A DNA stretch of 7,371 nucleotides from an uncultured Sphingobacteriia bacterium (lineage in GTDB: Bacteria > Bacteroidota > Bacteroidia > Chitinophagales > Chitinophagaceae), in assembly GCA_945957225.1 (NCBI GenBank), contig CAMFKK010000112.1:1-7371 (forward strand), read 5' to 3'. Positions within the stretch are counted from its first letter, which is position 1. Every line of letters begins with the position of its first letter. The notes beneath the pieces were generated by a model, which was not told the DNA's origin, made no database searches, and was given only the letters and a program-made list of their open reading frames with translations. The position numbers were made by a program, and so were the translations under genes. Positions 6,972-7,371 of the stretch are shown piece after piece.

Positions 6972-7371
6972 TGATTCAAGACATCCTCAAAAGCAAGCCC
7001 ACCAAACTCTTTATCAGTATTGCCGCTTTTTTTGTGGCCAACGCACTAATTGCAGAGTGTATTGGAGGAAAGATTTTTTCTCTAGAGAAATTTTTGGGAT
7101 GGGCTCCCAGTAATTTTACCCTCTTGGGCCAATCAGGTTTGAGTTTTAACCTAACATGTGGGGTTTTATTATGGCCTCTTGAGTTTATCATTACAGATAT
7201 TGTCAATGAGTATTATGGCCCCAAAGCAGTGAGAAGAATCAGTTACACTGCCATTGCCTTAATCTCTTATGCTTTTGTCATGTTTTATATTGCCATGGAA
7301 ATTCCGCCGGCTGATTTTTGGATTGGTTCCAAAAAAGAAATGGGTATAGATAATATGCAACTGGCTTTTGG
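6971..7371 (+). CDS. Queuosine precursor transporter, YhhQ family (partial, right edge)
   Basis: The frame opens at ATG 6971 and remains open through 133 codons and two extra bases to the window end; the family is usually about 220-260 residues, so roughly the first half is present. YhhQ proteins import preQ0/preQ1 across the inner membrane so cells can make queuosine in tRNA without full synthesis. Visible: a first helix at about 13-32 containing VANALIAECIGGKIF (22-36), a loop with LGWAPSNFTLLGQSGLSFN (42-60), then the family hallmark PLEFIITDIVNEYYG (69-83), in which the D-I-V-N-E core is diagnostic, and a further helix at about 90-109. The start is fixed by the TAATG overlap with the small membrane protein upstream. 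No preQ1 riboswitch is visible ahead of the pair. The family call is firm; the exact precursor carried is not shown by the sequence. Confidence 0.92.
   Translation, partial: MIQDILKSKPTKLFISIAAFFVANALIAECIGGKIFSLEKFLGWAPSNFTLLGQSGLSFNLTCGVLLWPLEFIITDIVNEYYGPKAVRRISYTAIALISYAFVMFYIAMEIPPADFWIGSKKEMGIDNMQLAF

Noticed and set aside
6976..7206. Minus-strand open frame of 76 codons near the right edge
   Set aside because: It lies wholly opposite the queuosine precursor transporter, whose protein sequence carries clear family motifs; the opposite-strand product has no recognisable motif.

Overview
The window looks like a piece of a Bacteroidota chromosome, most likely Chitinophagaceae or a near relative. 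This rests on protein character (YfhO-type membrane protein, FkbM methyltransferase and queuosine precursor transporter sequences that read like Bacteroidota members), AT-rich DNA, the general lack of Shine-Dalgarno sequences before the starts, and one promoter candidate of the Bacteroidota type (TTTG then TAnnTTTG). The genus cannot be fixed from sequence alone.

Layout. Positions 1-165 (minus) hold the first 55 codons of a probable SAM-dependent methyltransferase, cut by the window edge. A 126-bp divergent gap (166-291) carries a strong inverted repeat and a promoter candidate. Two plus-strand genes follow, overlapping by ATGA: a rhamnosyltransferase-like family 2 glycosyltransferase (292-1146) and an FkbM-family methyltransferase (1143-2102). 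They meet, with no base between the stop codons, a minus-strand three-gene operon read from 6633 down to 2103: YfhO-family multi-pass membrane protein, family 4 glycosyltransferase, family 2 glycosyltransferase. These genes overlap by 1 and 4 bases. A 53-bp divergent gap (6634-6686) separates this operon from a plus-strand pair: a 94-residue three-helix membrane protein of unknown function and the start of a queuosine precursor transporter (YhhQ family), which overlap by one base (TAATG) and run off the right edge.

Function. Positions 1-6633 read as the edge of a surface-glycan locus: three cytoplasmic-facing glycosyltransferases, one or two methyltransferases that may decorate sugars, and a YfhO protein that may transfer a lipid-linked sugar on the outer side of the inner membrane. 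No polymerase, flippase, export or nucleotide-sugar synthesis gene is visible, so the glycan cannot be named. The right end (6687-7371) belongs to a different process, salvage of queuosine precursors for tRNA modification, and probably marks the boundary of the glycan locus.

No RNA gene, CRISPR array, insertion sequence, clear intrinsic terminator or origin was seen. I found no strong evidence of a wholly new system. The most worthwhile leads are the YfhO-glycosyltransferase operon and the small membrane protein coupled to the queuosine precursor transporter.
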